Source: Mangrovibrevibacter kandeliae (GTDB taxonomy: Bacteria; Pseudomonadota; Alphaproteobacteria; Rhizobiales; Rhizobiaceae). Taken from it: a DNA stretch of 64,000 nucleotides. Position numbers and translations under genes: made by a program. The stretch spans positions 186,001 to 250,000 of the forward strand of contig NZ_JANIFJ010000006.1 in NCBI RefSeq assembly GCF_024519155.1, given 5' to 3'. A model generated the notes under the pieces. That model saw only the letters and a list, made by a program, of their open reading frames with translations, did not search any database and was not told the DNA's origin. Shown here piece by piece: positions 28,869 to 36,715 of the stretch (its first letter is position 1; each line of letters opens with the position of its first letter).

Positions 28869-29755
28869 AGGCGGCCCTCGCCGGCCTTGATCAGCGCCGA
28901 CCAGCGGCCGAGACGCCCGCCGGTCCGCAGGCGCGGATTGGCGATCTCGTCGACCGCGAAGTTGAGGAGCGACAGGCCGATGCCGAGCAGCGCCAGCGCG
29001 AAGCAGGGGGTCAGGATGTCCCACCAGGCGCCGACGGCGAGCGCCGAAGCCTTCTGCGCGTTGAACAGCATGATGCCCCAGGAGACGGCGCGCGGATCGC
29101 CGAGGCCGAGGAATTCGAGCGTCGCCTCGGTGATGACGGCGAAGACCACGCTGCCGATGAAGTTGATGCCGACGATCGACAGGAGGTTCGGGAAGATCTC
29201 GACCGCCATGATGCGCCAGCGCGGCTCGCCCATCATCTCGGCCGACTTCACGAAGTCCTTCTGGCGGACGGACAGCGTTTCGGCGCGGGTGACGCGCGCG
29301 CCCCAGGCCCAGGAGGTGAAGCCGAGGATCAGCGCGATCACGATCGGGCTCGCCTGGCCGAGAAAGGCCGCGAGCACGAGAAGCAGCGGCAGGTTCGGCA
29401 CCACGAGGACCATGTTGGTGAGGAAGCTGACGACATCGTCCGTCCGCCCGCCGCTGTAGCCGCCGAGAATGCCCATCACCGTTCCGACCGCGGTGATCAG
29501 CAGGCCGGCGCCGAAGCCGACCGCGAGCGAGGTGCGCGCGCCCCACAGGAGCCGCGACAGCACGTCCTGGCCGAGCCGGGTGGTGCCGAGCAGATGATCG
29601 AGCGAGGGCGGCTGATGCGGCCGCCCGCTGCGCGCGCCGGGATCGTAGGGCGCGAGCCATGGCGCGGCGAGCGCGACGATGACGATGAGGGCGATGAGGG
29701 CGAAGCCGACCATCGCCTTGCGGTTGTGCAGGAGGCCGCGGAGGAGCGCCGTCAC
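28865..29755 (-). CDS. ABC importer permease (OppC/DppC-like)
   Basis: The 296-residue inner-membrane protein has an N-terminal helix after RGLLHNRKAMVG, the periplasmic loop with DHLLGTTRLGQDVLSR, and a permease core with about five further helices including the EAA loop region (SAEMMGEPRWRIM). These are standard for the DppC half of peptide-type importers. It starts with GTG one base after the stop of the DppB-like gene and overlaps the OppD-like gene. It should pair with the DppB-like permease to form the translocation channel. Confidence 0.94.
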   Translation of the reverse strand: MTALLRGLLHNRKAMVGFALIALIVIVALAAPWLAPYDPGARSGRPHQPPSLDHLLGTTRLGQDVLSRLLWGARTSLAVGFGAGLLITAVGTVMGILGGYSGGRTDDVVSFLTNMVLVVPNLPLLLVLAAFLGQASPIVIALILGFTSWAWGARVTRAETLSVRQKDFVKSAEMMGEPRWRIMAVEIFPNLLSIVGINFIGSVVFAVITEATLEFLGLGDPRAVSWGIMLFNAQKASALAVGAWWDILTPCFALALLGIGLSLLNFAVDEIANPRLRTGGRLGRWSALIKAGEGRL

Positions 29756-29756
29756 G

Positions 29757-30734
29757 TCAGGCCCGCTTCAGCCGCGGGTCGAGCAGCACGTAGCTGACGT
29801 CGACGATGAAGTTGGCGACCAGCATCGTCGCCGTCATGATCAGCAGCTGGCCCTGGATCACCGGATAGTCGCGCGCGATGATCGCCTGGTAGAGCACGTT
29901 GCCGAGCCCGGGATAGTTGTAGACGACCTCGGTGACGAGTGAGCCGCCGAGCACCATGCCAAGCGCGATGGCAAGGCTCGAGACCGTCGGCAGCAGCGCG
30001 TTGCGCGCCGCGTACCACAGCATCACCCGGCGGTCAGACAGACCCTTGGCCTGCGCCATCACGATGTAGTCCTCGCCGAGGAGGTTGATCATGTTGTTGC
30101 GCATGGTGACGACGAAGCCGCCGGTCAGCACCGTGCAGAGCGTCAGCATCGGCAGGACGGCGTGATAGAGGACGCTGCCGACATAGGCGGCGCTGAAGGC
30201 CGGATCGAGCGAGGGCGCCGCCGCGTAGCCGCTCGGGAACCAGCCGAGCGTGAAGCCGAACACGAAGAGCACCACCAGCGAGGTGACGACGGCGGGCACC
30301 GAGGTCGCGAAGATCGCGCCGACCGAGACGGTGACGTCGAAGAGGCCGCCGCGGCGCCAGGCCGCGATCGCGCCGAGCAGGCTGCCGAGGGCGAAGGAGA
30401 CGATCGTCGCGGTGCCCATCAGCGCGGCCGTCCAGACGATGGCGCGGCCGAGGAGTTCGGTGACCGGCAGCGGGAAATACTTGATCGAGCGGCCGAGGTC
30501 GCCGGTCACGATGCTCTGGAGATAGGTCAGGTACTGCTGCCAGAGCGGCGCATCGACGAAGCCGAAGGTCAGCTTCAGCGCCTGGAGGTTCTCCGGCGAC
30601 ATCGCGTTGCCGGCGCTCGCGAACATCAGCTGGACCGGATCGCCCGGCATCAGGCGCGGCAGGAAGAAATTGATCGTCGCGGCCACCAGGAAGGCGGCGA
30701 GATAGAACAGGACGCGGCGCAGGAGAAACGGCAT
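29757..30734 (-). CDS. ABC importer permease (OppB/DppB-like)
   Basis: The 325-residue protein begins MPFLLRRVLFYLAAFLVAATINFFLPRLMPGDP, matching in its first part the DppB family, with the conserved RLMPGDP after helix 1. The C-terminal end (YVLLDPRLKRA) is also typical. Six membrane helices are expected. It is directly downstream of the solute-binding-protein gene (58 bases) and followed within one base by the second permease, so it is part of the same operon. Substrate choice is set mainly by the binding protein. Confidence 0.95.
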   Translation of the reverse strand: MPFLLRRVLFYLAAFLVAATINFFLPRLMPGDPVQLMFASAGNAMSPENLQALKLTFGFVDAPLWQQYLTYLQSIVTGDLGRSIKYFPLPVTELLGRAIVWTAALMGTATIVSFALGSLLGAIAAWRRGGLFDVTVSVGAIFATSVPAVVTSLVVLFVFGFTLGWFPSGYAAAPSLDPAFSAAYVGSVLYHAVLPMLTLCTVLTGGFVVTMRNNMINLLGEDYIVMAQAKGLSDRRVMLWYAARNALLPTVSSLAIALGMVLGGSLVTEVVYNYPGLGNVLYQAIIARDYPVIQGQLLIMTATMLVANFIVDVSYVLLDPRLKRA

Positions 30735-30792
30735 CGACGGGCTCCGTGGCGCGGGAGCGGCTGGGTCGCCGCTCCCGCAGACCGGTGTTGGC

Positions 30793-32445
30793 TCAATCGA
30801 CCGGACGCAGGGCCAGCAGGTGCAGCAGGCGCGCCGGGTTGGTCTTGGAGATCGACGGGTTCACGAACGGGTTCTCCTCCGTCGACCAGCCGGTGAAGCG
30901 CGTCGTGTTGTACTGGTACCAGTTCGGGTTGTTGAACACCGGCACCATCGGCATCGCCTCGGCGACGATCGCCTGAGCCTCGTTCATCGCCTGGTGCTGC
31001 TTTTCAGGATCGGCGGTGGCGTTGAATTCGCCGAGCAGCTCTTCGACCCGCGGATCGAACCAGCGCTGGGCGGTGAAGCGTGTCTTGCCCTTGTCGGCCT
31101 CGGAGAAGGCGCGCTTGTAGGGATAGTAGGGCGAGGCGGCGGCCGAGAGGCTGTTGATCGCCATGTCGAACTTGCCGTCGATCAGGTCGGAGGCCCAGAC
31201 CGCCTCCTCGGGTGTTTCGATCTGCGCGTTGAGGCCGGCGGCCTGCAGGCCCTCGATGGCGATGTTCACGGTGTCGACCCAGTCGGTCCAGGATCCCGGC
31301 ACGATGACCGAGAAGGCGAGCTTGCCGCCGTCCGGCAGGTCGCGGAAGCCGTCGCCGTCCTTGTCCTTGTAGCCCGCCTCGTCGAGCAGGGCGTTGGCAG
31401 CGTCGACGTCGTACTTGCCGAACGTGCCGAACTTCTCCGCGACGGTCGGATCGGACCAGCTCTTGTAGAGCTCGCCCATCAGCGCCGGATCCTCGTTGAG
31501 GGTCGGGTAGCCGTAGCCGGCGATGTCGACCATCGCCTGCCGGTCGAGCGCCATGGAAACCGCCCGGCGGAATTTCACGTCGGTGAAGGCCTTGCGGTTG
31601 TTCGCGTTGGCGCTCTCCTGGTTCATCAGGAAGGCGACCATGCTGCTCGGCGAGTACCAGTAGTGGAAGTGCTCCGGGTCCTTGGCGACGTAGACGTTGT
31701 CGATGTCGGGGATGAAGGAGACGCCCCAGTCGAGCGTGCCGTTGGCGGTGGCGACGAGGATCTGGTTGTTGTCGGCGAGCTGCGGGAAGCGCAGGCAGTC
31801 GATCTTCAGATCCTCGGCGTCCCAGTAGTGGGGGTTGCGGCACTGGTCGTAGGTCTGGCCGGTGAAGCGGGCGATTTCGGTCATCGGACCGCTGCCGACC
31901 GGGTTCTCGTTGGCGAAGGTGACGGGATCGGCGACGTCCTTCCAGACGTGCTCGGGAACGATCGGGATCTGTACCAGCTGCTCGGCCGCGATCGAGCTCG
32001 GCTTGTCGAGGGTGAAGCGGATGGTCCGCTCGTCGACGAGCTCGACCGCGTCGACCAGTGTCCAGATCGAGACGAAATCGAGCGCCGGGTACTGCTTGAT
32101 GTAGTCGTAGGTGAACTTGACATCCTCGGCCGTCAGCGGCTCGCCGTCGGACCACTGCAGCCCGTCGCGCAGCGTGACCTCGATGCTCTTCAGGTCGTCG
32201 GCGAGCTTGAAGCCCTCGGCCAGCCGGTACACCGGCTTGTTGTCGTCGAAGCGGTTGAAGACCGCCAGCGGCTCGTAGATGAAGTCCTGCGTGCTCTGCC
32301 GCGCCGAGGTCTGGTTGAACGGGTTGAAGTTGCGGACCCAGGTCGTCGCCGGCTCGATGTTGGCGGTCAGGACCGTCTCGGCGAGGGCGGGTGTCGCGAG
32401 GAGGCCGATGGCGGTCGCGGCGGTCAGGATGCGTGTGCGCGGCAT
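30793..32445 (-). CDS. ABC importer solute-binding protein, peptide-binding family (SBP_bac_5)
   Basis: The 550-residue periplasmic protein has a signal peptide (MPRTRILTAATAIGLLATPALA, likely cleaved before Glu23) and the SBP_bac_5 layout, including YEPLAVFNRFDDNKPVYRLAEGF near the N-terminus in part and LRDGLQWSDGEPLTAEDVKF. Binding proteins of this family take peptides, but also oligosaccharides and muropeptides. ATG 32445 is favoured because GGAG lies upstream; a GTG four codons earlier is possible. The neighbouring NagZ-like and D-amino-acid-enzyme genes point to cell-wall-derived or D-residue-containing ligands, which is an inference. Confidence 0.92.
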   Translation of the reverse strand: MPRTRILTAATAIGLLATPALAETVLTANIEPATTWVRNFNPFNQTSARQSTQDFIYEPLAVFNRFDDNKPVYRLAEGFKLADDLKSIEVTLRDGLQWSDGEPLTAEDVKFTYDYIKQYPALDFVSIWTLVDAVELVDERTIRFTLDKPSSIAAEQLVQIPIVPEHVWKDVADPVTFANENPVGSGPMTEIARFTGQTYDQCRNPHYWDAEDLKIDCLRFPQLADNNQILVATANGTLDWGVSFIPDIDNVYVAKDPEHFHYWYSPSSMVAFLMNQESANANNRKAFTDVKFRRAVSMALDRQAMVDIAGYGYPTLNEDPALMGELYKSWSDPTVAEKFGTFGKYDVDAANALLDEAGYKDKDGDGFRDLPDGGKLAFSVIVPGSWTDWVDTVNIAIEGLQAAGLNAQIETPEEAVWASDLIDGKFDMAINSLSAAASPYYPYKRAFSEADKGKTRFTAQRWFDPRVEELLGEFNATADPEKQHQAMNEAQAIVAEAMPMVPVFNNPNWYQYNTTRFTGWSTEENPFVNPSISKTNPARLLHLLALRPVD

Positions 32446-32490
32446 GTCAAACTCCACTCTTCGGGTTGCGGGGACGCAGTCAGTCGTCGG

Positions 32491-33516
32491 TCAGGCGGCG
32501 GGATGGGCGCGGAAGATCGCCTCGACGGCGGCGAGCGTGCCGTCGACGTCGACGCGCAGGGCGTCGAGCCGATCATCGGCGGCGGCGATGCGGGCCGTGG
32601 CCGCAGCGGTGAGCGGCCGCGCGGCCGCGGCAGCCGCCGCACTTTCGGCGACCGTGCCGTGGCTGTGCAGGGCGATGTCGTAGCCGGCGTCGAGCACCTG
32701 GCGCACCCGTTCGGGCAGGCTGCCGCTCAGCGCTTCCATGAAGATGCAGTCGGAGACGAGGACGCCCTGATGGCCGATCTCGTTGCGGATCACGTCGTGG
32801 ATCACCGGCGAGACGGAGGCGGGGCGCTCGGCGTCGTAGGCAGCGTAGACGACGTGCGAGACCATCGCCCAGGGACAATCCTTCAGCGCCGCGAAGGGTG
32901 CGAAGTCGGTGTCGCGCAGCACGTCGCGCGCCGTGTCGACCACCGGCCGCTCCTTGTGCGAGTCGAGCCTCGCCCGGCCATGCCCGGGGATGTGCTTCAT
33001 GATCGGCATCGAGCCGCATTCGAGCATGCCGTCGATCACCTCCCGTCCGAGTCGCGCGACGATCTCGGGATCCGGTCCAAAGGAGCGCGCGCCGATCACC
33101 GCGCTGGTGGTGTCGAAGACGAGGTCGAGCACCGGGGTCGAGCCGCTGGTCAGGCCGAGGCCGGACATCATCGTCGCCATCGCCTGGCTGGAGAGGCGCA
33201 TCGCCCTGCAGGCGGCGTCGAGGTCGCGCCGGGCGAGGGCGCCGAAATCGGCGAAGGCGCGATAGAGCGGCCAGGCGCCGGAATCGAGATGCGAGACGCG
33301 CCCGCCCTCCTGGTCGGTGAGCACCGGCGCGTCCGCGCGGCCGACGGCCTCCCGGAAGTCGTCGATCAGCGCCCGCAGTTGATCCGGATCGCGCTGGTTG
33401 CGCCGCCCGAGAAACAGGCCGAGCGGGTTGGTCTCGCGGAACAGAGCGCGCTCGTCCGGCGACAGGGTCGTGCCGGGAATGCCTAGGATGAGGGCGAGCG
33501 GGGCGGAGCGGGACAC
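32491..33516 (-). CDS. nagZ: Beta-N-acetylhexosaminidase (NagZ-like, GH3)
   Basis: With GTG 33516 the protein has 341 residues, the same length as E. coli NagZ. It has the NagZ signatures: KHIPGHGRARLDSHKERP (about residues 174-191), holding the catalytic His/Asp loop, and the nucleophile aspartate in VLVSDCIFMEAL (about 254). NagZ removes N-acetylglucosamine from anhydro-muropeptides in the cytoplasm during cell-wall recycling. A start further upstream would overlap the GNAT gene, so the GTG is preferred. It lies between the ABC importer operon and the GNAT gene on the same strand, which suggests a muropeptide-use locus. There may be another nagZ in the genome. Confidence 0.9.
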   Translation of the reverse strand: MSRSAPLALILGIPGTTLSPDERALFRETNPLGLFLGRRNQRDPDQLRALIDDFREAVGRADAPVLTDQEGGRVSHLDSGAWPLYRAFADFGALARRDLDAACRAMRLSSQAMATMMSGLGLTSGSTPVLDLVFDTTSAVIGARSFGPDPEIVARLGREVIDGMLECGSMPIMKHIPGHGRARLDSHKERPVVDTARDVLRDTDFAPFAALKDCPWAMVSHVVYAAYDAERPASVSPVIHDVIRNEIGHQGVLVSDCIFMEALSGSLPERVRQVLDAGYDIALHSHGTVAESAAAAAAARPLTAAATARIAAADDRLDALRVDVDGTLAAVEAIFRAHPAA

Positions 33517-33541
33517 GGGTGCGGACTTTCTGGGCTCGAGA

Positions 33542-34021
33542 TCAGACCTGCGGGGATCGCAGCATGCCGTGGTAGAGACTGCCGTCCCCGCCCGGGATCG
33601 GGTGGGCGCCGACGGCATCGACGTAGAACTGGATCGGTCCGGGGTCGCCGATGACGGCATAGGCGTGGCCGAGCGCCTTCAGCGCCTGCAGCGAGGCGGA
33701 CAGGAGCGCGAGGCCGAAGCCGCGGCCGCGGCTCTCGGGCCGGACGCCCGTCGGGCCGAAAAAGCCGCGCGCGGTCGTGTCGAAGCAGGCGAAGCCCGCC
33801 AGTTCGCCCGCTTCCACCGCGATGAGGCAGGCGGCGGGACGGTGCGCCATCGCCACCGTGACCTCGCTCGACCAGCGCTCGTGGAAGCGCCGGCGCACCC
33901 AGTCGACGACGTATTCGGCTTCGGGCGGAAGCGCCGGGCGCACGGTCGCCGGCACCGCCTGCGTGCGCTCGCGCAGCACCTCGAGGCGCTTGTCGTAGAG
34001 GTTGACGAGAAGGTCGGGCAT
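33542..34021 (-). CDS. GNAT family N-acetyltransferase
   Basis: The 159-residue protein has the acetyl-CoA-binding motif A (GVRPESRGRGFGLALL) preceded by FDTTARGFFGPTG, and a C-terminal segment with YAVIGDPGPIQFY, as in GNAT enzymes. The acceptor is unknown. It sits between the D-threonine-aldolase-like gene (17 bases upstream) and nagZ (25 bases downstream) in the same direction. In a locus that may degrade muropeptides or D-amino-acid compounds, an amino-sugar or amino-acid amine would be a plausible acceptor, but nothing in the sequence proves it. Confidence 0.87.
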   Translation of the reverse strand: MPDLLVNLYDKRLEVLRERTQAVPATVRPALPPEAEYVVDWVRRRFHERWSSEVTVAMAHRPAACLIAVEAGELAGFACFDTTARGFFGPTGVRPESRGRGFGLALLSASLQALKALGHAYAVIGDPGPIQFYVDAVGAHPIPGGDGSLYHGMLRSPQV

Positions 34022-34038
34022 CGCGTGCGTCCTTCGCC

Positions 34039-35103
34039 CTAACGCAGCCGGCCGCGGGCATCGACCGGCACCGTCTCGGCCCGCCCGTCGGCATGCAGCA
34101 GGGTCACCGCGTCGAACAGGTTGACCACCGGGCAGACATGGTTCGGCAGGATGCGGACGCACTCGCCGACCTCCGGACGCGTGTCGCAGGCGGACACGTC
34201 GAGCGTGCCGTGCTCCTCGCTGAGGCCGGTGATCACCGCGCCCGGGTATCCGGCGACGCTGCCATATCCGGTGAGGCCGAGCAGGTCGCTGGTCAGCGCC
34301 TTGGAGCCGGCATCGATGATGGCGCGCGTGGCTGTCGGGCGCGAGACGACCGTCGCGACCACGTGGAGGGCGCAGTCCTCCGGCGCGCCGACGCCCTCCG
34401 CCACCTGGAAGCGGTCGAGGAAGACGTAGGTCCCGGGCCGGTATTCGGTCGCACCGGTCGCCGGGCCGGCTGCCCAGAGATCGGGCGTGCCGCCGGTCGT
34501 CACCGTTTCCGGTGGCAATTGCGCGTCCTCGAGGAGTTTGCGCGCCTGCACCAGCCATGCCGCGGCCTCGGCGACGCGGTGCTTGGCCGGGTAGGTCATC
34601 AGCCCGCCGAAGCGCAATCCCGGCGCTTCGGCGATCAGCGTCGCGAGCTCGAGCGCGTCGAAGGGCGTCTGCACGCCGCAGCGCCCGCCGCCCGTGTCGC
34701 ATTCCACCAGCACGGTCAGCGGCTCCGCCTCGCCGCGAAACGCCTTGGAGTAGCCGGCCACGACGAATGGGCCGTCGGCCGTGACCTTGAGGCGCACGCG
34801 CTGCGCCAGGCGGCGGAGGCGTTCGAGCTTGGCGGCGCCGACGATGTTGTAGGGCAGGAGGATGTCGGCGATGCCGCCGTCCGCCATCACCTCGGCCTCG
34901 CCGATCTTCTGGCAGGTGATGCCGACCGCGCCGAGCTCGACCTGGCGGCGCGCAAACCGCACCAGCTTGTGCGTCTTGATGTGCGGCCGCAGCACGATCG
35001 CATTGGCGTCGGCGTGGTCCTGCGCCCGCCTCAGGTTGCGCTCGACCTTTTCGAGGTCGATCAGCAGGCAGGGGGTGTCGAGATCGTCGGGAATGGGGCG
35101 CAT
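34039..35103 (-). CDS. PLP enzyme of the D-threonine aldolase / D-serine dehydratase (DSD1) family
   Basis: The 354-residue fold-type III PLP enzyme has the Schiff-base lysine in RPHIKTHK (Lys43) and the C-terminal metal-binding HxC motif in PNHVCPVV. Both are diagnostic of D-threonine aldolases and eukaryote-type D-serine dehydratases, as opposed to alanine racemases. It would cleave or dehydrate a D-hydroxy-amino acid in the cytoplasm with a divalent metal. It lies two bases from the RpiR regulator gene and upstream of GNAT and nagZ genes, so the cluster handles D-amino-acid compounds. The precise reaction is not fixed by sequence. Confidence 0.9.
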   Translation of the reverse strand: MRPIPDDLDTPCLLIDLEKVERNLRRAQDHADANAIVLRPHIKTHKLVRFARRQVELGAVGITCQKIGEAEVMADGGIADILLPYNIVGAAKLERLRRLAQRVRLKVTADGPFVVAGYSKAFRGEAEPLTVLVECDTGGGRCGVQTPFDALELATLIAEAPGLRFGGLMTYPAKHRVAEAAAWLVQARKLLEDAQLPPETVTTGGTPDLWAAGPATGATEYRPGTYVFLDRFQVAEGVGAPEDCALHVVATVVSRPTATRAIIDAGSKALTSDLLGLTGYGSVAGYPGAVITGLSEEHGTLDVSACDTRPEVGECVRILPNHVCPVVNLFDAVTLLHADGRAETVPVDARGRLR

Positions 35104-35105
35104 GG

Positions 35106-36038
35106 TCAGTCGCCGATCGGCAGGTTGGGATTGGCGACGATGTGCGTGTTGAGCGTCTGCTTGATGCGCCGGATGCCTTCCAGCATCCGCGGCCCGATCG
35201 CCTCGGCCGTCGCCATTGCGAGAAAGTCGAGGAGTGCGAGCAGGCCATACCGGCCGGAGCTCGGCTTGTAGATGTTGCCGTCCTCCGGCAGCGCGAAGGG
35301 CAGATGGATGTCGGCGGCCCGGCCGAGGGGCGAGCCGGGCGCGGTCAGCGCGATCGTGCGGGCGCGGTAGGTCTTCGCCACCTGCACCGCCTCGACCAGG
35401 CCGCGCCCATGCCCGGAGATGGAGAAGGCCAAGAGCACGGTCTGCGGTCCGGCGACCGAAGCCTGCATCACCTGCATCTGCGAGTCCGTTTCCGCCCGCA
35501 CGCTGAGCCCCAGACGGAACAGGCGGTTCTCCGCCTCCCGCGCCATCCAGGACGAGGTGCCGCCCGAGCCGAAGGCGAGGACGTGCTGCGCGCTCGCCAG
35601 CATCTCGGCGGCGCGTGTGACGAGCCCCATGTCGGTCATCTCGCGGACCCGGTCGATGGCGTTGCGCGCGCCGTCGGCAACCGCCGCCAGGATGCGCGCC
35701 TCGCGCTCGTCCGGCGTCAGCGGCGCGGCGTTGAGGTAGAGGCCGCCGACGGCCAGCGCCTGCGCGAGGCGGAACTTGAAGTCGGCGACGCCCTGGCAGC
35801 CGAGCGAGCGGGCGAAGCGGGTGACCGTCGGCTCGCTGATCGAGCAGCGGTCGGCGATGTCGGCGATCGCCGCGGTGGAGGCGAAGTGGGCGTTGTTGAG
35901 GACGAACAGCGCCAGCCGCTTCTCGGACTTCGAGCCGTCCTCCGCCCGCATCCGAAGCCGGTGGATGATGTCGAAGATCGGCGCCGCCAGGGCCGCGCTC
36001 TCACCGTTGACCTGCGCCGGCGCCTCGCGACCGCTCAT
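35106..36038 (-). CDS. RpiR/MurR family transcriptional regulator (HTH plus SIS domain)
   Basis: The 310-residue protein has an N-terminal RpiR helix-turn-helix (ASTAAIADIADRCSISEPTV in part, then TRFARSLGCQG) and a C-terminal SIS sugar-phosphate-binding domain (VLAFGSGGTSSWMAREAENR). Members such as MurR sense N-acetylmuramic acid 6-phosphate; others sense other sugar phosphates. ATG 36038 follows GGAGG by seven bases and is preferred over an earlier start at 36137. It is first in the minus-strand operon and diverges from the ridA-M81 pair, so it probably controls both arms. Confidence 0.92.
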   Translation of the reverse strand: MSGREAPAQVNGESAALAAPIFDIIHRLRMRAEDGSKSEKRLALFVLNNAHFASTAAIADIADRCSISEPTVTRFARSLGCQGVADFKFRLAQALAVGGLYLNAAPLTPDEREARILAAVADGARNAIDRVREMTDMGLVTRAAEMLASAQHVLAFGSGGTSSWMAREAENRLFRLGLSVRAETDSQMQVMQASVAGPQTVLLAFSISGHGRGLVEAVQVAKTYRARTIALTAPGSPLGRAADIHLPFALPEDGNIYKPSSGRYGLLALLDFLAMATAEAIGPRMLEGIRRIKQTLNTHIVANPNLPIGD

Positions 36039-36328
36039 TGCACTGCCTCCGTCCGGCCGACGCCGCCGCCGGCCGGAGCGGGCGACGGGTTGCGGACAGA
36101 GAGGGGCGCGAGCTGGATCAAGGGGCGCAGGCTCCAAGAGGGGCGAACGAGGTGCAGCCTGTCGCAGAAAATGTAAGAAAGCAACAGCCGCATGCGCTAC
36201 TTTTTACCATCTGACCCCTCGCAATTCTGGAATAAGGCTGATGGAAGAAAAAAAATTACATCGTGCTATGGATCGGCGCCGCCGGATCGCTCTATGCATG
36301 GGATGCAACACAGGAGGAGAGTCGCGCC
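36039..36328. promoter_or_regulatory. Divergent control region between rpiR-type gene and ridA
   Basis: These 290 bases hold no gene. The ridA-proximal part (about 36160-36280) is strikingly AT-rich for this genome, with runs such as TTTTTACC and GAAGAAAAAAAATTACAT, and the inverted half-sites ATGTAA (36169-36174) and TTACAT (36256-36261). It is the likely promoter region for ridA and a binding area for the RpiR regulator; the half-sites are 80 bases apart, so they are only candidates. Confidence 0.4.
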
Positions 36329-36700
36329 ATGGCCAAGCAGGTGTTCGGAACGTCGCATGTGCCGCTGTCCCCGGCGGTCCGGGCCGGCGACTTCGTCTTC
36401 ATCTCGGGACAGACGCCGGTCGGCTCGGGCGGGGAGAATGTCGGCGGCACGATCGAGCAGCAGACCCGCCAGGTGCTCGACAACGTCAAGGCGGCGCTGG
36501 CGCTCGCCGGCTGCGAGCTCTCCGACGTCGTCAAGACGACCTGCTGGCTGGAGGACGCGCGCGACTTCCCCGGCTTCAACAAGGTCTATGCGACCTATTT
36601 CGCCAGCGAGCCGCCGGCCCGCACCACGGCTGAGTCGCGCCTGATGGCCGACATCAAGGTCGAGATCGAGGCGATCGCCTACAAGCCTCTGGCCGGCTGA
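36329..36700 (+). CDS. RidA/YjgF family protein
   Basis: The 123-residue protein has the RidA layout, with ISGQTPVG near residue 30 and PPARTTAESRLM holding the conserved substrate-carboxylate-binding Arg. RidA proteins hydrolyse enamine/imine intermediates released by PLP enzymes such as serine or threonine dehydratases. That fits the neighbouring DSD1-type PLP enzyme, which could produce such intermediates. ATG 36329 has AGGAGGAG about eight bases upstream. The M81 gene follows after 15 bases in the same operon. Confidence 0.93.
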   Translation: MAKQVFGTSHVPLSPAVRAGDFVFISGQTPVGSGGENVGGTIEQQTRQVLDNVKAALALAGCELSDVVKTTCWLEDARDFPGFNKVYATYFASEPPARTTAESRLMADIKVEIEAIAYKPLAG

Positions 36701-36715
36701 GCCGAGACGATCGCG

